DNA from: Christiangramia fulva
Lineage (GTDB): Bacteria; Bacteroidota; Bacteroidia; Flavobacteriales; Flavobacteriaceae
Assembly: GCF_003024155.1 (NCBI RefSeq)
Contig: NZ_CP028136.1
Span: 1,674,001 to 1,738,000 of the forward strand
Reading direction: 5' to 3'
Length of the DNA: 64,000 nucleotides
Shown: in pieces, positions 51,719 to 60,733 of the stretch
Layout: each line of letters opens with the position of its first letter
How positions within the stretch are numbered: position 1 is the stretch's first letter
Made by a program: the position numbers and the translations under genes
Notes under the pieces: generated by a model
Seen by the model: only the letters and a program-made list of their open reading frames with translations
What the model was told of the DNA's origin: nothing
Databases searched by the model: none

Positions 51719-52150
51719 ATGAAAAGAGTAGAATTTATTGCTTCCGTGGGAAAAGGATTGTTTTTAGCCTGTTCAGGTGCCTGTATGCTAAGTAGCTGCA
51801 GTACAGGCAATGATCAGTTACCAGCTCCTCCCACAGGAGATGTAAGTGTAGATATTACAAAATTGAGTGCAGTTGGAGATCAGATAATTAAAAACAGCGT
51901 ACTGTTTTTTAGAATTAGTACAGGGAATTCTGCCGATAGTTTTGTTGCAACCCAGGCACTTTGTCCACATCAGGGGGGAAGACTGGTATGGGTAGAGCAG
52001 GATAATCTTATTGAATGTGTGCTTCATTTCGCAGAATTTCAAAAAGACGGTTCTGTGGTACAGGGTCCTCAGGGATCTTCCGGTAATGTGAGGCCGCTTG
52101 CTGTATATCCGCTCAGCTTAACCGGCGACACCCTTACAGCTAGCGTTTAA
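51719..52150 (+). CDS. Rieske [2Fe-2S] lipoprotein
   Basis: 143 residues. A lipoprotein-type signal ends in CMLSSCSTG (Cys near 28). The Rieske cluster ligands are CPHQGG and CVLHFAEF, both Cys-His pairs in order, within a small beta domain like those of arsenite oxidase or bc-type proteins. It is an electron carrier attached outside the inner membrane; its redox partner is unknown. A 280-bp AT-rich stretch without recognised features precedes it. Confidence 0.88.
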   Translation: MKRVEFIASVGKGLFLACSGACMLSSCSTGNDQLPAPPTGDVSVDITKLSAVGDQIIKNSVLFFRISTGNSADSFVATQALCPHQGGRLVWVEQDNLIECVLHFAEFQKDGSVVQGPQGSSGNVRPLAVYPLSLTGDTLTASV

Positions 52151-52207
52151 AATTTAAAATCCCTTCATGCTTTTTGCAGTTCACCAGCTAAGCTTACTTT
52201 TGCAGTT

Positions 52208-52975
52208 ATGACAATTACCGATACCCATACTCATTTATATAGCGACGCTTTTGATGAAGACCGAAAAGAGGTAATTCAGAAAGCGATAGATAATAGAATT
52301 AAACGTTTTTTTATTCCTGCCATCGATTCTGAAACTACCAAAAGCATGTATGCTCTTGAAAAAGAATTTCCTAAAAATGTTTTTCTTATGATGGGCCTGC
52401 ATCCCACTAGTGTAATGGAAAACTATCAGGAAGAGCTCCAACATGTAAAAGACCAATTTGAGAAACGGGATTTTTACGCGGTGGGAGAAATAGGAATCGA
52501 TCTTTACTGGGATAAATCAACCCTAGAAATTCAGAAAAAAGCCTTTAGGCAACAAATACAGTTCGCAAAAGAAAAGGGGCTTCCTATCGTAATTCATTGC
52601 AGGGATGCTTTTGATGAAATCTTTGAAGTCCTTGAACAGGAAAAAGATGATAAGCTCTTTGGAATTTTTCATTGTTTTACCGGCACCTACGAGCAGGCTC
52701 AAAAAGCGCTTTCCTATAATATGAAACTTGGAATAGGCGGAGTGGTCACTTTTAAAAATGGCGGAATTGACAAATTTCTACCTAAGATCCCTCTTGAAAA
52801 TATTGTGCTGGAGACAGATTCCCCTTATTTGGCACCTTCACCATACCGGGGAAAACGCAATGATCCTGTTTACATTCTGGAAGTACTGAAAAAGCTCGCG
52901 GATCTATATAATGTTACAGAAGAACAAGTTGCGGAAATCACAACGCTAAACTCTTGTGAAATATTTGGAATTTAA
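52208..52975 (+). CDS. TatD-family metal-dependent nuclease
   Basis: 255 residues. The metal-binding motif DTHTHLY opens the protein; GEIGIDLYWD, VIHCRDAFDE, FHCFTGTYEQA and LETDSPYLAP follow in the order of TatD. Members are 3'-5' exonucleases or D-aminoacyl-tRNA/DNA processing enzymes. It precedes the acyltransferase gene by about 50 bp on the same strand and may share its transcript. Confidence 0.95.
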   Translation: MTITDTHTHLYSDAFDEDRKEVIQKAIDNRIKRFFIPAIDSETTKSMYALEKEFPKNVFLMMGLHPTSVMENYQEELQHVKDQFEKRDFYAVGEIGIDLYWDKSTLEIQKKAFRQQIQFAKEKGLPIVIHCRDAFDEIFEVLEQEKDDKLFGIFHCFTGTYEQAQKALSYNMKLGIGGVVTFKNGGIDKFLPKIPLENIVLETDSPYLAPSPYRGKRNDPVYILEVLKKLADLYNVTEEQVAEITTLNSCEIFGI

Positions 52976-53024
52976 AACTATTAAACAGAAATTTTGTTCA
53001 TTTGCTAAACAAACTGACCAATAA

Positions 53025-54158
53025 GTGCAAAATTTCGATGATATAAGATTTTACCATGATGAGGAGGTAAAGCCTGCTTTAAAGGAATATGTAAAAAATC
53101 CCATGGTAAAAGCTCTTTTTCAGTTTACATTTCCTGAAAAAGATTTTTCAGAAATTGAAGAAAAAGTTCTCCTGTGTGAATCTATACGGGATTTCCAAAC
53201 GCAGATCATTTACTACAGCGTGGAGAAGGTTCTGGAAAAAACCAGTGAAGGCTTAAATGCTTCCGGATTTGAAAAACTGGATCCTTCGGAATCTTATTTT
53301 TTTATTTCAAATCATCGGGATATTATCCTGGATACTTCGCTGATCAATTACACTTTATACAATCACGGCCTGGTAATGACGGCTTCAGCTATTGGCGATA
53401 ACCTGGTGCAGAAACCTTTCCTGATGGCCCTTTCGAAGCTCAACCGAAACTTTCTGGTCCTTCGCAATCAGACTCCGCGGCAAATGCTGCACAGTTCCAT
53501 GAAGCTTTCAGAATATATAAGAAAACTTCTTGAAGAAGGCCGTTCGGTATGGATGGCGCAGAGAGAAGGAAGAACCAAAGACGGAAATGATTTTACGCAA
53601 CAGGGAGTGCTGAAAATGCTGGCTATGGCGAAAGGTGATGATGAAATAACTGATTATTTCGCAAAACTGAAGATTGTTCCGGTTTCTATTTCGTATGAAT
53701 TTGATCCCACCGATATGCTTAAAATGCCCGAGGTTCTGGCTAAGCGAATGAAAGAAGAGTATAAAAAATCTGCTAACGAAGATTTTAACAGTATCATGCA
53801 GGGCGCTTTGGGTCAGAAAGGACGAATTCAATTAAGCGCTGGAAAGGTTTTGACAAAAGAAGATTTTGCACCGATCGCAGAAAAAGATCTTTCGGTGAAT
53901 GATCAGTTAAAAGAAATCGCTGCACGAATAGACCAAAGCATCTACAGGAACTTCAAATTATGGCCGGCCAATTATATTGCCTATGACCTGCTGAAGAATG
54001 AAAAGAAATTTTCTGATAAATATTCCGATAAGGAGAAAAGGCAATTTGAAAGACGAATCAGTAGAAGAGTAGATGTCAAAAATCCGCTGGCGCTGAACAG
54101 CTACTTATTGATGTATGCCAACCCGGTGATCAATAAAATGTCTTTAAATGAAGAATAA
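53025..54158 (+). CDS. Lysophospholipid acyltransferase-family protein
   Basis: 377 residues from GTG at 53025; no ATG lies nearby in frame. The acyltransferase motif NHRDIILD (NHxxxxD) is near residue 90, and a second block REGRTKDGND near 185 fits glycerolphosphate acyltransferases. It probably acylates lysophosphatidate or a related lipid at the membrane. Its end overlaps the asparaginase start by 11 bp, giving translational coupling with that gene. Confidence 0.85.
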   Translation: MQNFDDIRFYHDEEVKPALKEYVKNPMVKALFQFTFPEKDFSEIEEKVLLCESIRDFQTQIIYYSVEKVLEKTSEGLNASGFEKLDPSESYFFISNHRDIILDTSLINYTLYNHGLVMTASAIGDNLVQKPFLMALSKLNRNFLVLRNQTPRQMLHSSMKLSEYIRKLLEEGRSVWMAQREGRTKDGNDFTQQGVLKMLAMAKGDDEITDYFAKLKIVPVSISYEFDPTDMLKMPEVLAKRMKEEYKKSANEDFNSIMQGALGQKGRIQLSAGKVLTKEDFAPIAEKDLSVNDQLKEIAARIDQSIYRNFKLWPANYIAYDLLKNEKKFSDKYSDKEKRQFERRISRRVDVKNPLALNSYLLMYANPVINKMSLNEE

Positions 54159-55176
54159 TTCCAGGATACTTCTCATATATACCGGGGGGACGATCGGGAT
54201 GATCAAAGATTATGAAACCGGTGCTTTAAAAGCTTTTAATTTTAATGAGCTGCTTCAAAATATTCCCGAGCTTCAGATCCTGGAGCATGAAATTGAGACC
54301 ATCAGTTTTGAAGAGCCCATAGATTCTTCGAATATGAATCCGGTTTACTGGATCCAGATTGCTGAAATTATCGAAGAAAATTATGATAATTATGATGGTT
54401 TCGTGGTGCTTCATGGTAGTGATACGATGTCTTATTCGGCATCTGCACTGAGCTTTATTTTTGAAAATCTTTCAAAACCTATCATTTTTACGGGTTCGCA
54501 GCTTCCTATTGGAGACTTGAGAACCGATGCCAAGGAAAATCTCATTACCAGCATCCAAATTGCCGGTCTTCAGAAAAATGGCCGGCCGGTGATTACTGAA
54601 GTGGGTCTTTATTTTGAATATAAATTATACCGGGCCAATAGAACTACCAAGATCAATGCGGAACATTTTCAGGCTTTTGCATCTATGAATTATGCGCCTT
54701 TAGCCGAATCGGGTGTTTATCTTTCGGTCAATCATAAAGCTTTATGGAAGCCGAACCGGAAACAGAAATTAAAAATCCACAAGCATCTAAATGACGAGGT
54801 GTTGATATTAAAAATGTTTCCGGGCATAAGTGAAAGCTCGGTTTCTCATATACTTTCCAAGAAGGATCTGAAAGGAGTTGTACTTGAGACCTATGGCAGT
54901 GGTAATGCTCCTAATGACAAATGGTTCATAGAATTGCTAAGAGAATATGTAAAAAAAGGAGTGCGAATAGTGAATGTCACCCAATGTATTGCGGGTAGCG
55001 TGATGATGGGGCAGTATGAAACAAGTGTGGGCCTTAAAAAAGTAGGAATTGTTTCAGGAAAAGATATCACTACCGAAGCAGCGGTGGCAAAATTGATGTA
55101 TTTGTTAGGCAAGGAATTGTCTCCAAATGTGTTCAAAACTATCTTCGAAACTTCCCTTCGTGGCGAAATGTCTTAA
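54148..55176 (+). CDS. Type I L-asparaginase
   Basis: 342 residues. Active-site threonines are in YTGGTIGM and HGSDTMSYS, the two hallmark motifs. FTGSQLPIGDLRTDAKENL is also conserved. No signal peptide, so it is cytoplasmic, like AnsA. It hydrolyses L-asparagine to aspartate and ammonia. The start overlaps the acyltransferase gene. Confidence 0.95.
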   Translation: MKNNSRILLIYTGGTIGMIKDYETGALKAFNFNELLQNIPELQILEHEIETISFEEPIDSSNMNPVYWIQIAEIIEENYDNYDGFVVLHGSDTMSYSASALSFIFENLSKPIIFTGSQLPIGDLRTDAKENLITSIQIAGLQKNGRPVITEVGLYFEYKLYRANRTTKINAEHFQAFASMNYAPLAESGVYLSVNHKALWKPNRKQKLKIHKHLNDEVLILKMFPGISESSVSHILSKKDLKGVVLETYGSGNAPNDKWFIELLREYVKKGVRIVNVTQCIAGSVMMGQYETSVGLKKVGIVSGKDITTEAAVAKLMYLLGKELSPNVFKTIFETSLRGEMS

Positions 55177-55240
55177 AATTAATGCTTCAGAACTTGACGG
55201 AAAACGTTTTTTTTCGTTATTTGCCGCCCCGAAACAATAC

Positions 55241-55329
55241 AGAGAGGTGGCCGAGCGGTCGAAGGCGCACGCCTGGAAAGTGTGTATCCGCCTAACGGCG
55301 GATCGAGGGTTCGAATCCCTTCCTCTCTG
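55241..55329 (+). tRNA. tRNA-Ser (GGA anticodon)
   Basis: 89 nt with acceptor AGAGAGG/CCTCTCT and discriminator G. The D-arm is GGCCGAGCGGTC, the anticodon loop CTGGAAA gives GGA, the long variable arm TATCCGCCTAACGGCGGATC forms a strong stem, and the T-arm is GGGTTCGAATCCC. CCA is not encoded. Confidence 0.96.
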
Positions 55330-55396
55330 CTAAATGTTTTTATAAAAATTATTTATATCTTTAACCCTTTAACTAATTAAATTAAGACAAACAGTA

Positions 55397-56200
55397 ATGA
55401 AAAGATTATTTTCTATTTTGGTAATCGCCGCGATTACGGTTCTTGGGGCCTACAATCTTCAGGCGGCTAACAGTTCGAATACTATGCCAGGAACTATCGC
55501 AACCTTTGTGCAGCAAGATGAAGATACAGCTGCTGCGGCAGATGAGGCAGATGAAAATCTTGGGTTTCACCAGGAACTTAAGAAACGATTCATCGAAGGT
55601 GGTCCTGCTTTTATGGGAATCGTACTACTATGTTTAATTTTAGGTCTGGCAATCGCCATTGAGAGAATTATCTATTTAAACCTTTCTACCACTAACACTA
55701 AGAAGTTGGCTCAGGAAGTTGAAGATGCTCTTAACAGTGGAGGAATTGAGGCAGCTAAAGAAGTTTGCCGTAACACAAAAGGTCCTGTTGCTTCTATCTA
55801 CTATCAGGGTCTTGATCGTGCAGATGAAAGTATTGAAGCTGCAGAAAAAGCTGTTGTAGCTTATGGAGGTGTTCAAATGGGACAACTTGAGAAGAACGTA
55901 TCATGGGTTTCCTTATTTATAGCTCTTGCACCTATGCTTGGGTTCATGGGAACGGTAATTGGTATGATCCAGGCCTTCGATAAAATTGAAGCAGCCGGGG
56001 ATATGCAGCCATCACTTGTGGCAGGAGGTATTAAAGTAGCACTTCTTACTACGGTATTTGGTCTTATTGTTGCTATTATCCTTCAAATTTTCTACAACTA
56101 CATTATCGCAAAAATCGATAGTATAGTAAATGATATGGAAGATGCTTCTATCATTCTTATTGATATGTTGGTAGCATACAAGAATAAAAAAAGAGTCTAA
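55397..56200 (+). CDS. exbB: ExbB/TolQ proton-channel protein
   Basis: 267 residues. A signal-like N-terminal helix and a low-complexity acidic segment precede three membrane helices at about 75-95, 170-190 and 210-235. The MotA/TolQ/ExbB signature GFMGTVIGMIQAFD and VALLTTVFGLIVAI are clear. With ExbD it uses the proton gradient to energise TonB or a related trans-envelope motor. It heads a tight cluster with an unknown membrane protein and two ExbD genes. Confidence 0.93.
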   Translation: MKRLFSILVIAAITVLGAYNLQAANSSNTMPGTIATFVQQDEDTAAAADEADENLGFHQELKKRFIEGGPAFMGIVLLCLILGLAIAIERIIYLNLSTTNTKKLAQEVEDALNSGGIEAAKEVCRNTKGPVASIYYQGLDRADESIEAAEKAVVAYGGVQMGQLEKNVSWVSLFIALAPMLGFMGTVIGMIQAFDKIEAAGDMQPSLVAGGIKVALLTTVFGLIVAIILQIFYNYIIAKIDSIVNDMEDASIILIDMLVAYKNKKRV

Positions 56201-56218
56201 GACAAAGCAAAAGAAATT

Positions 56219-56656
56219 ATGACCTTACATAAAATTTTAAAATATCTGGCACTCGTTATCGGTGTGATTGGATTGATCCTTCTGGGAAGGATCATCGCCT
56301 CGGGTGACGATGCTATTAAAGCCTCAGCAGATCTTCAGGCAAGTATGCTGGATCCATACATGTGGATTTCTTATATAATTCTGGCTGTAGTGATCGTAAT
56401 GGTCGCAATATTCGTGATAGCCGGATTGTTTAGAGGAAATATTAAGAACACATTGATCGCGATTGGCTCATTTGTTGTAATAGTAGTTGTTGCATACGTA
56501 GTGAGTGACGGAACTGCTCATGAACTTAAAGATGGTACAATGCTTTCAGCATCGGGCGATCATTGGGTAGGAGCAGGATTGGTAACATTTTATATTTTAG
56601 CCGGGATCGCTATTTTAACTATGGTATTCTCGGGTATTAAAAAATTGGCTAAATAA
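56219..56656 (+). CDS. Unknown four-helix membrane protein in the ExbB/ExbD cluster
   Basis: 145 residues with four hydrophobic helices (about 8-27, 48-70, 78-95, 118-138). No catalytic or binding motif is visible. Its position between exbB and exbD is typical of Bacteroidota clusters of this type, suggesting an accessory subunit of the motor. It starts 18 bp after exbB and ends 5 bp before exbD. Confidence 0.8.
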   Translation: MTLHKILKYLALVIGVIGLILLGRIIASGDDAIKASADLQASMLDPYMWISYIILAVVIVMVAIFVIAGLFRGNIKNTLIAIGSFVVIVVVAYVVSDGTAHELKDGTMLSASGDHWVGAGLVTFYILAGIAILTMVFSGIKKLAK

Positions 56657-56661
56657 TAATT

Positions 56662-57270
56662 ATGGCAAAAAGATCAGCACCGGAAGTGAATGCAGGTTCT
56701 ATGGCAGATATCGCTTTCCTGCTTCTTATCTTTTTCCTGGTAACTACCACTATTGAGACCGATAAAGGAATTAGTAGGAAGTTACCGGAATGGCAACCAG
56801 AAGATATTGAACCTCCGGTAATCAAACAGAGAAATATCTTTACCGTGCAGGTGAACTCCAACGATGAGTTGCTGGTAGAAGATGAGGAAATGCAATTGGA
56901 AGATTTAAGGCAAGCGGCTTTCAAATTTTTAGATAATGGCGCAGGTACCGGTGATGAGGCCTGTAGTTTTTGTCAGGGAGCTAAAGATCCGAGTTCTTCT
57001 GTGAATCCACAAAAGGCGGTTATTTCTCTTCAGAATAACCGTGGAACCAGTTATTCCATGTATATAGCTGTGCAAAATGAATTAGTGGCAGCTTATAATG
57101 AACTTCGAGATCGCGAGGCTAAGCGTATGTACGGAGTCACTTATACCAAGATGGAAAAGATGTACAACGATCCTAACTATAATGGTGATAAAGACGCTCT
57201 GAAGGAGAAGATCGATGTAATTACGAATATGATTCCACAGAAATTATCGGAAGCTGAGCCTAAAAGCTAA
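56662..57270 (+). CDS. exbD: ExbD/TolR-family protein, first copy
   Basis: 202 residues. One N-terminal membrane helix carries the proton-relay Asp (SMADIAFLLLIFFLVTTT). The periplasmic domain is longer than in E. coli ExbD and contains CSFCQGAKD, whose Cys pair is unusual. It works with ExbB in proton-driven energy transfer. It is followed 33 bp later by a second copy. Confidence 0.92.
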   Translation: MAKRSAPEVNAGSMADIAFLLLIFFLVTTTIETDKGISRKLPEWQPEDIEPPVIKQRNIFTVQVNSNDELLVEDEEMQLEDLRQAAFKFLDNGAGTGDEACSFCQGAKDPSSSVNPQKAVISLQNNRGTSYSMYIAVQNELVAAYNELRDREAKRMYGVTYTKMEKMYNDPNYNGDKDALKEKIDVITNMIPQKLSEAEPKS

Positions 57271-57303
57271 GCTTTCCGAAAAACGAAAACGACTTAAATT
57301 ATT

Positions 57304-57786
57304 ATGGCAAAGTTTACAAAGAAAAAATCTGGAGATCTGCCTGCTATCAGTACGGCATCTTTACCTGATATTGTATTCATGCTTCTGTTTTTCTTTATGG
57401 TGGCTACTGTAATGCGTAAGAACACGCTTATGGTACAGAACAAGCTTCCATACGCCGATCAGGTTGAGAAACTTGATAAGAAAGACCTGGTAATGTATAT
57501 ATATGCAGGTAAGCCGAGCAAGCGGTATCAGGCTAAATTTGGTACGGAGGCCCGTATCCAGCTCAATGATAAATTTGCAAGTGTTGAAGAAATTCAGCCG
57601 TTTATCTATTCAGAACGTGAATCCAAAAGGGAAGAGCTTATTCCTTATCTGGTAACAGCTCTTAAGGTAGATTCAGATACGAATATGGGACTTGTTTCCG
57701 ATATCAAACAAGAATTAAGAAAAGCAGAGGCTCTTAAGATCAACTATACCACGATCGAGGGAGATGCGATGCAAAATCTTAAATAA
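57304..57786 (+). CDS. exbD: ExbD/TolR-family protein, second copy
   Basis: 160 residues. The membrane helix has the relay Asp in LPDIVFMLLFFFMVATV, then a periplasmic domain. Two different ExbD copies per cluster are common in Bacteroidota and may form a heteromeric pair in the ExbB pore. A strong terminator closes the operon 20 bp downstream. Confidence 0.92.
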   Translation: MAKFTKKKSGDLPAISTASLPDIVFMLLFFFMVATVMRKNTLMVQNKLPYADQVEKLDKKDLVMYIYAGKPSKRYQAKFGTEARIQLNDKFASVEEIQPFIYSERESKREELIPYLVTALKVDSDTNMGLVSDIKQELRKAEALKINYTTIEGDAMQNLK

Positions 57787-57804
57787 TCTTTTCACTTTAT
57801 ATAG

Positions 57805-57844
57805 AAAACATCCTGTTTGGAATAATTCAGACAGGATGTTTTTA
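57805..57844 (+). terminator. Terminator after the ExbB/ExbD operon
   Basis: AACATCCTGT (57807-57816) and ACAGGATGTT (57831-57840) form a perfect 10-bp stem, followed by a T-run. Confidence 0.92.
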
Positions 57845-57876
57845 TATATTTAAAGGTCACTACCACACGACTTGGA

Positions 57877-58593
57877 ATGAAAAATATCGTATTCCTCTTT
57901 ATTTCCTTTCTCTCTTTTGCTCTGTATGCCCAGGGAGATGAAAGGTCCCTCACTAAAATTCCCGATACAGTACCGTCTACTTTAGATAGTCTTTACCGGG
58001 AAGATCAGTTTTATATTGGGTTTAGTTTTAACCTGATCACCGATAAACCTTCCACGATTTCTCAGGAAAGTTTTTCAGGTGGTCTGCATGGCGGATTTAT
58101 TCGTGATTTTCCTTTAAATAAAAGAAGAAACATCGCCCTGGGAATTGGTGCGGGCTTGAGTATAAATACCTACGGTCAGGATTTATTCATAGGTAAAGAT
58201 AGCAACGGGAGTACCATTTTTGAAAGTCTTGCCGATAATTCAAAATATCAAACCAACCGCTTTACCACACAGCTGGTTGAGGTGCCAATTGAATTTAGAT
58301 GGCGCACTTCTACACCCATGACCTATAAATTCTGGAGAATCTATTCCGGATTTCGCCTGGGATATATGTACCATTTTAGGAGTAATTTTAAAACCGATAC
58401 TCAGCAGGTCATCACTAATGATCTTCCGGAATTAAATCGTTTCCGCCTGGGAACGACCTTTACTTTTGGTTATAACACCTTTAATTTTCAGTTTTATTAC
58501 GCGCTGAATCCTTTTTTTAAGGATGCGGAAGTTGATGGTGAAAAATTCGGAATTTCCACGCTTAAAATTGGTCTTACCTTTTATATTCTATAA
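57877..58593 (+). CDS. PorT-like outer-membrane beta-barrel protein
   Basis: 238 residues. A signal peptide (FALYAQG) is followed by alternating strand-like sequence: FYIGFSFNLITD, GFIRDFPLNKRRNIALGIGAG, VEVPIEFRWR and FRLGTTFTFGYNTF. The pattern fits the porin/PorT family, and the place right after exbBDD matches other Bacteroidota. PorT is part of the type IX secretion apparatus in relatives; that role here is inferred. The preceding terminator suggests its own promoter. Confidence 0.75.
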   Translation: MKNIVFLFISFLSFALYAQGDERSLTKIPDTVPSTLDSLYREDQFYIGFSFNLITDKPSTISQESFSGGLHGGFIRDFPLNKRRNIALGIGAGLSINTYGQDLFIGKDSNGSTIFESLADNSKYQTNRFTTQLVEVPIEFRWRTSTPMTYKFWRIYSGFRLGYMYHFRSNFKTDTQQVITNDLPELNRFRLGTTFTFGYNTFNFQFYYALNPFFKDAEVDGEKFGISTLKIGLTFYIL

Positions 58594-59193
58594 CCAGAAT
58601 TTTAGCGCGAGTATTTGAGGAATAAGTCCCACTAAAATTCCCATAATAAGTTCAAATGAAGAATGGGCTTTAAAATATAGCCTGGAAGAGGCTGTTAGCC
58701 CCATGGCTATAATCATAAAACTAAGGGTGTAAATAAAGTACAGGTGGTAATAGATACAAAAACCGGCAACGAACATAACCAAACCTGCCAAACCTACCAT
58801 ATGCAGGCTTACTTTAAGCTTAAACCAACTGAAAATGTACGCTATGACCGTAGATCCCAGTATGCCCAGAAAATAATAAAAAAGGCCTGGATAATTGTAG
58901 ATATTCAGGATCTGGTTGAGAACCATCACGCACAAAAGAATATAAAAAAGCAGGGGCCAGCGCCGCTCTGTGACATTATCTAAAAAAAGGCTGGAAACTT
59001 TATTGAGGTTCTTTAGCAAAAAATGAAAAATAATAGGAATGAAAACCGTGATAATCGCAATTGCCATGAGTTTGGCCTTTACTACTTCATCGGGAAAGAA
59101 CCTCGGAATGAATAAAAAATAGAACAGGCTTCCTAAAAACGGCATCCATACGGGATGGAAAATGTATGAGGCAATCTTTAAAAGTGCTTTCAT
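58588..59193 (-). CDS. PAP2-like membrane protein with degenerate phosphatase motifs
   Basis: 201 residues, six hydrophobic helices. Segments NVTERRWPLLF, KVSLHMVGLAG and SSRLYFKAHSSFEL recall the three PAP2 motifs (KxxxxxxRP, PSGH, SRxxxxxHxxxD), with His and Arg present but Gly and Asp changed. It may be a lipid phosphatase relative or an inactive one. It overlaps the PorT-like gene by 6 bp (convergent) and its start shares a base with the rpoN stop on the same strand. Confidence 0.7.
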   Translation of the reverse strand: MKALLKIASYIFHPVWMPFLGSLFYFLFIPRFFPDEVVKAKLMAIAIITVFIPIIFHFLLKNLNKVSSLFLDNVTERRWPLLFYILLCVMVLNQILNIYNYPGLFYYFLGILGSTVIAYIFSWFKLKVSLHMVGLAGLVMFVAGFCIYYHLYFIYTLSFMIIAMGLTASSRLYFKAHSSFELIMGILVGLIPQILALKFWL

Positions 59194-60650
59194 TAAATTT
59201 CTTTACGTAACCTGGCTACAGGAATATCTAATTGTTCCCTGTATTTTGCTACCGTTCTCCGGGCGATTGGGTATCCTTTATCCTTCAGTACTTTAGCCAG
59301 CTTCTCATCGGTAAGGGGTTTCCTTTTATTTTCTTCTTCAATAGACATTTCCAGGATCTTTTTGATCTCCCGCGTAGAAACATCTTCTCCCTGGTCATTT
59401 TTCATAGATTCAGAGAAAAACTCCTTGATCAGTTTAGTTCCATAAGGGGTATCTACATATTTGCTGTTTGCAACCCTGGAAACCGTAGAAACGTCCATTT
59501 CGATCTCATCGGCGATATCTTTCAGGATCATTGGCCTCAAATTTCGCTCGTCACCGCTAAGAAAATATTCTTTTTGGTAATTCATTATAGAACTCATCGT
59601 CAGCATAAGGGTTTGTTGTCTTTGCTTAATGGCTTCAATAAACCATTTGGCCGCATCCAGTTTTTGCTTAATGAACATCACGGCATCTTTCTGCGCCTTG
59701 GTCTTTTCTTTTGCTTCTTTATACCCCTTAAGCATATTGCTGTAATCTCTGGAAATATGCATTTCGGGAGCGTTTCTTCCATTGAGGCTAAGCTGTAATT
59801 CGCCATCTTCGATCTTGATCGTAAAATCGGGGATCACATGCTCTACCATTCGCATGTTCCCTGAAAAAGCTCCTCCTGGTTTCGGATTTAGATGCTCGAT
59901 AACCTCTATGGCATCCCTAAGCTCATCTTCAGTGATATCATGCCTGGAAAGCAGTTTGTTGTAATGCTTTTTACTAAAATGATCGAAAGACCGTTCTATA
60001 AGGTCTAAAGCCAGGTCAACCTGTTTTGTTGGCTCTTTGCGATGAAGCTGAATAATCAAACATTCTCTTAAATCCCGCGCTCCAACTCCGGCAGGATCTA
60101 ATTGTTGTACTTTTTTAAGCACCTTTTCCACTGTTTCTTCATCGGTGTAAACATTTTGGGTAAAGGCGAGGTCATCCACAATATCCTGAACGGTTCTTCT
60201 TATGTACCCGCTTTCGTCCACGCTTCCCACCAGGAATTCGGCGATCTCATGTTCAGTATCGTTAAACCTGAACGTATTTAACTGACTTTTTAAATGCTGA
60301 TTAAAGGAAGTTCCCGCGGCATAAGGCACACTCTTTTCATCATCGTCGGGACTATAATTGTTTGCCTGTAACCGGTAACTGGGGATTTCATCATCGCTTA
60401 GATATTCATCCACATCGATATCGGTTTCTATGCTTTCGCTGTCATAATCTTCCTCATTGTTATCAGCTTCATATTCTTCATACTCCTCAGTTCTTTCTTC
60501 ACGGCCATCTTCAAGCGCCGGATTTTCTTCCAGCTCCTGTTTTATGCGCTGTTCAAAAGCCTGCGTAGGCAGCTGGATCAACTTCATGAGCTGAATCTGC
60601 TGCGGGGACAGTTTCTGAGAGAGTTTTAGATTTAATTGTTGTTTAAGCAT
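59193..60650 (-). CDS. rpoN: RNA polymerase sigma-54 factor
   Basis: 485 residues from ATG at 60650; the frame extends 15 codons further to 60695 but those are not typical. Region I is Gln/Leu-rich (LKQQLNLKLSQKLSPQQIQL), region II is acidic, and the C-terminus holds the RpoN box ARRTVAKYRE. It directs polymerase to -24/-12 promoters with help from NtrC-type activators. It is needed by the island regulator encoded at 18887. Confidence 0.97.
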   Translation of the reverse strand: MLKQQLNLKLSQKLSPQQIQLMKLIQLPTQAFEQRIKQELEENPALEDGREERTEEYEEYEADNNEEDYDSESIETDIDVDEYLSDDEIPSYRLQANNYSPDDDEKSVPYAAGTSFNQHLKSQLNTFRFNDTEHEIAEFLVGSVDESGYIRRTVQDIVDDLAFTQNVYTDEETVEKVLKKVQQLDPAGVGARDLRECLIIQLHRKEPTKQVDLALDLIERSFDHFSKKHYNKLLSRHDITEDELRDAIEVIEHLNPKPGGAFSGNMRMVEHVIPDFTIKIEDGELQLSLNGRNAPEMHISRDYSNMLKGYKEAKEKTKAQKDAVMFIKQKLDAAKWFIEAIKQRQQTLMLTMSSIMNYQKEYFLSGDERNLRPMILKDIADEIEMDVSTVSRVANSKYVDTPYGTKLIKEFFSESMKNDQGEDVSTREIKKILEMSIEEENKRKPLTDEKLAKVLKDKGYPIARRTVAKYREQLDIPVARLRKEI

Positions 60651-60733
60651 ATATTTAATTCCCTTTCTAACAAAAATAAGGAAAATTGAGGCCATACTTT
60701 CTTTGGCACAGCCGATGTTGTGGTAAAATTTTG

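Noticed and set aside
55127..55333. 68-codon open frame over tRNA-Ser
   Set aside because: Classic false frame through a serine tRNA (VAERSKAHAWKV); it also overlaps the asparaginase end.
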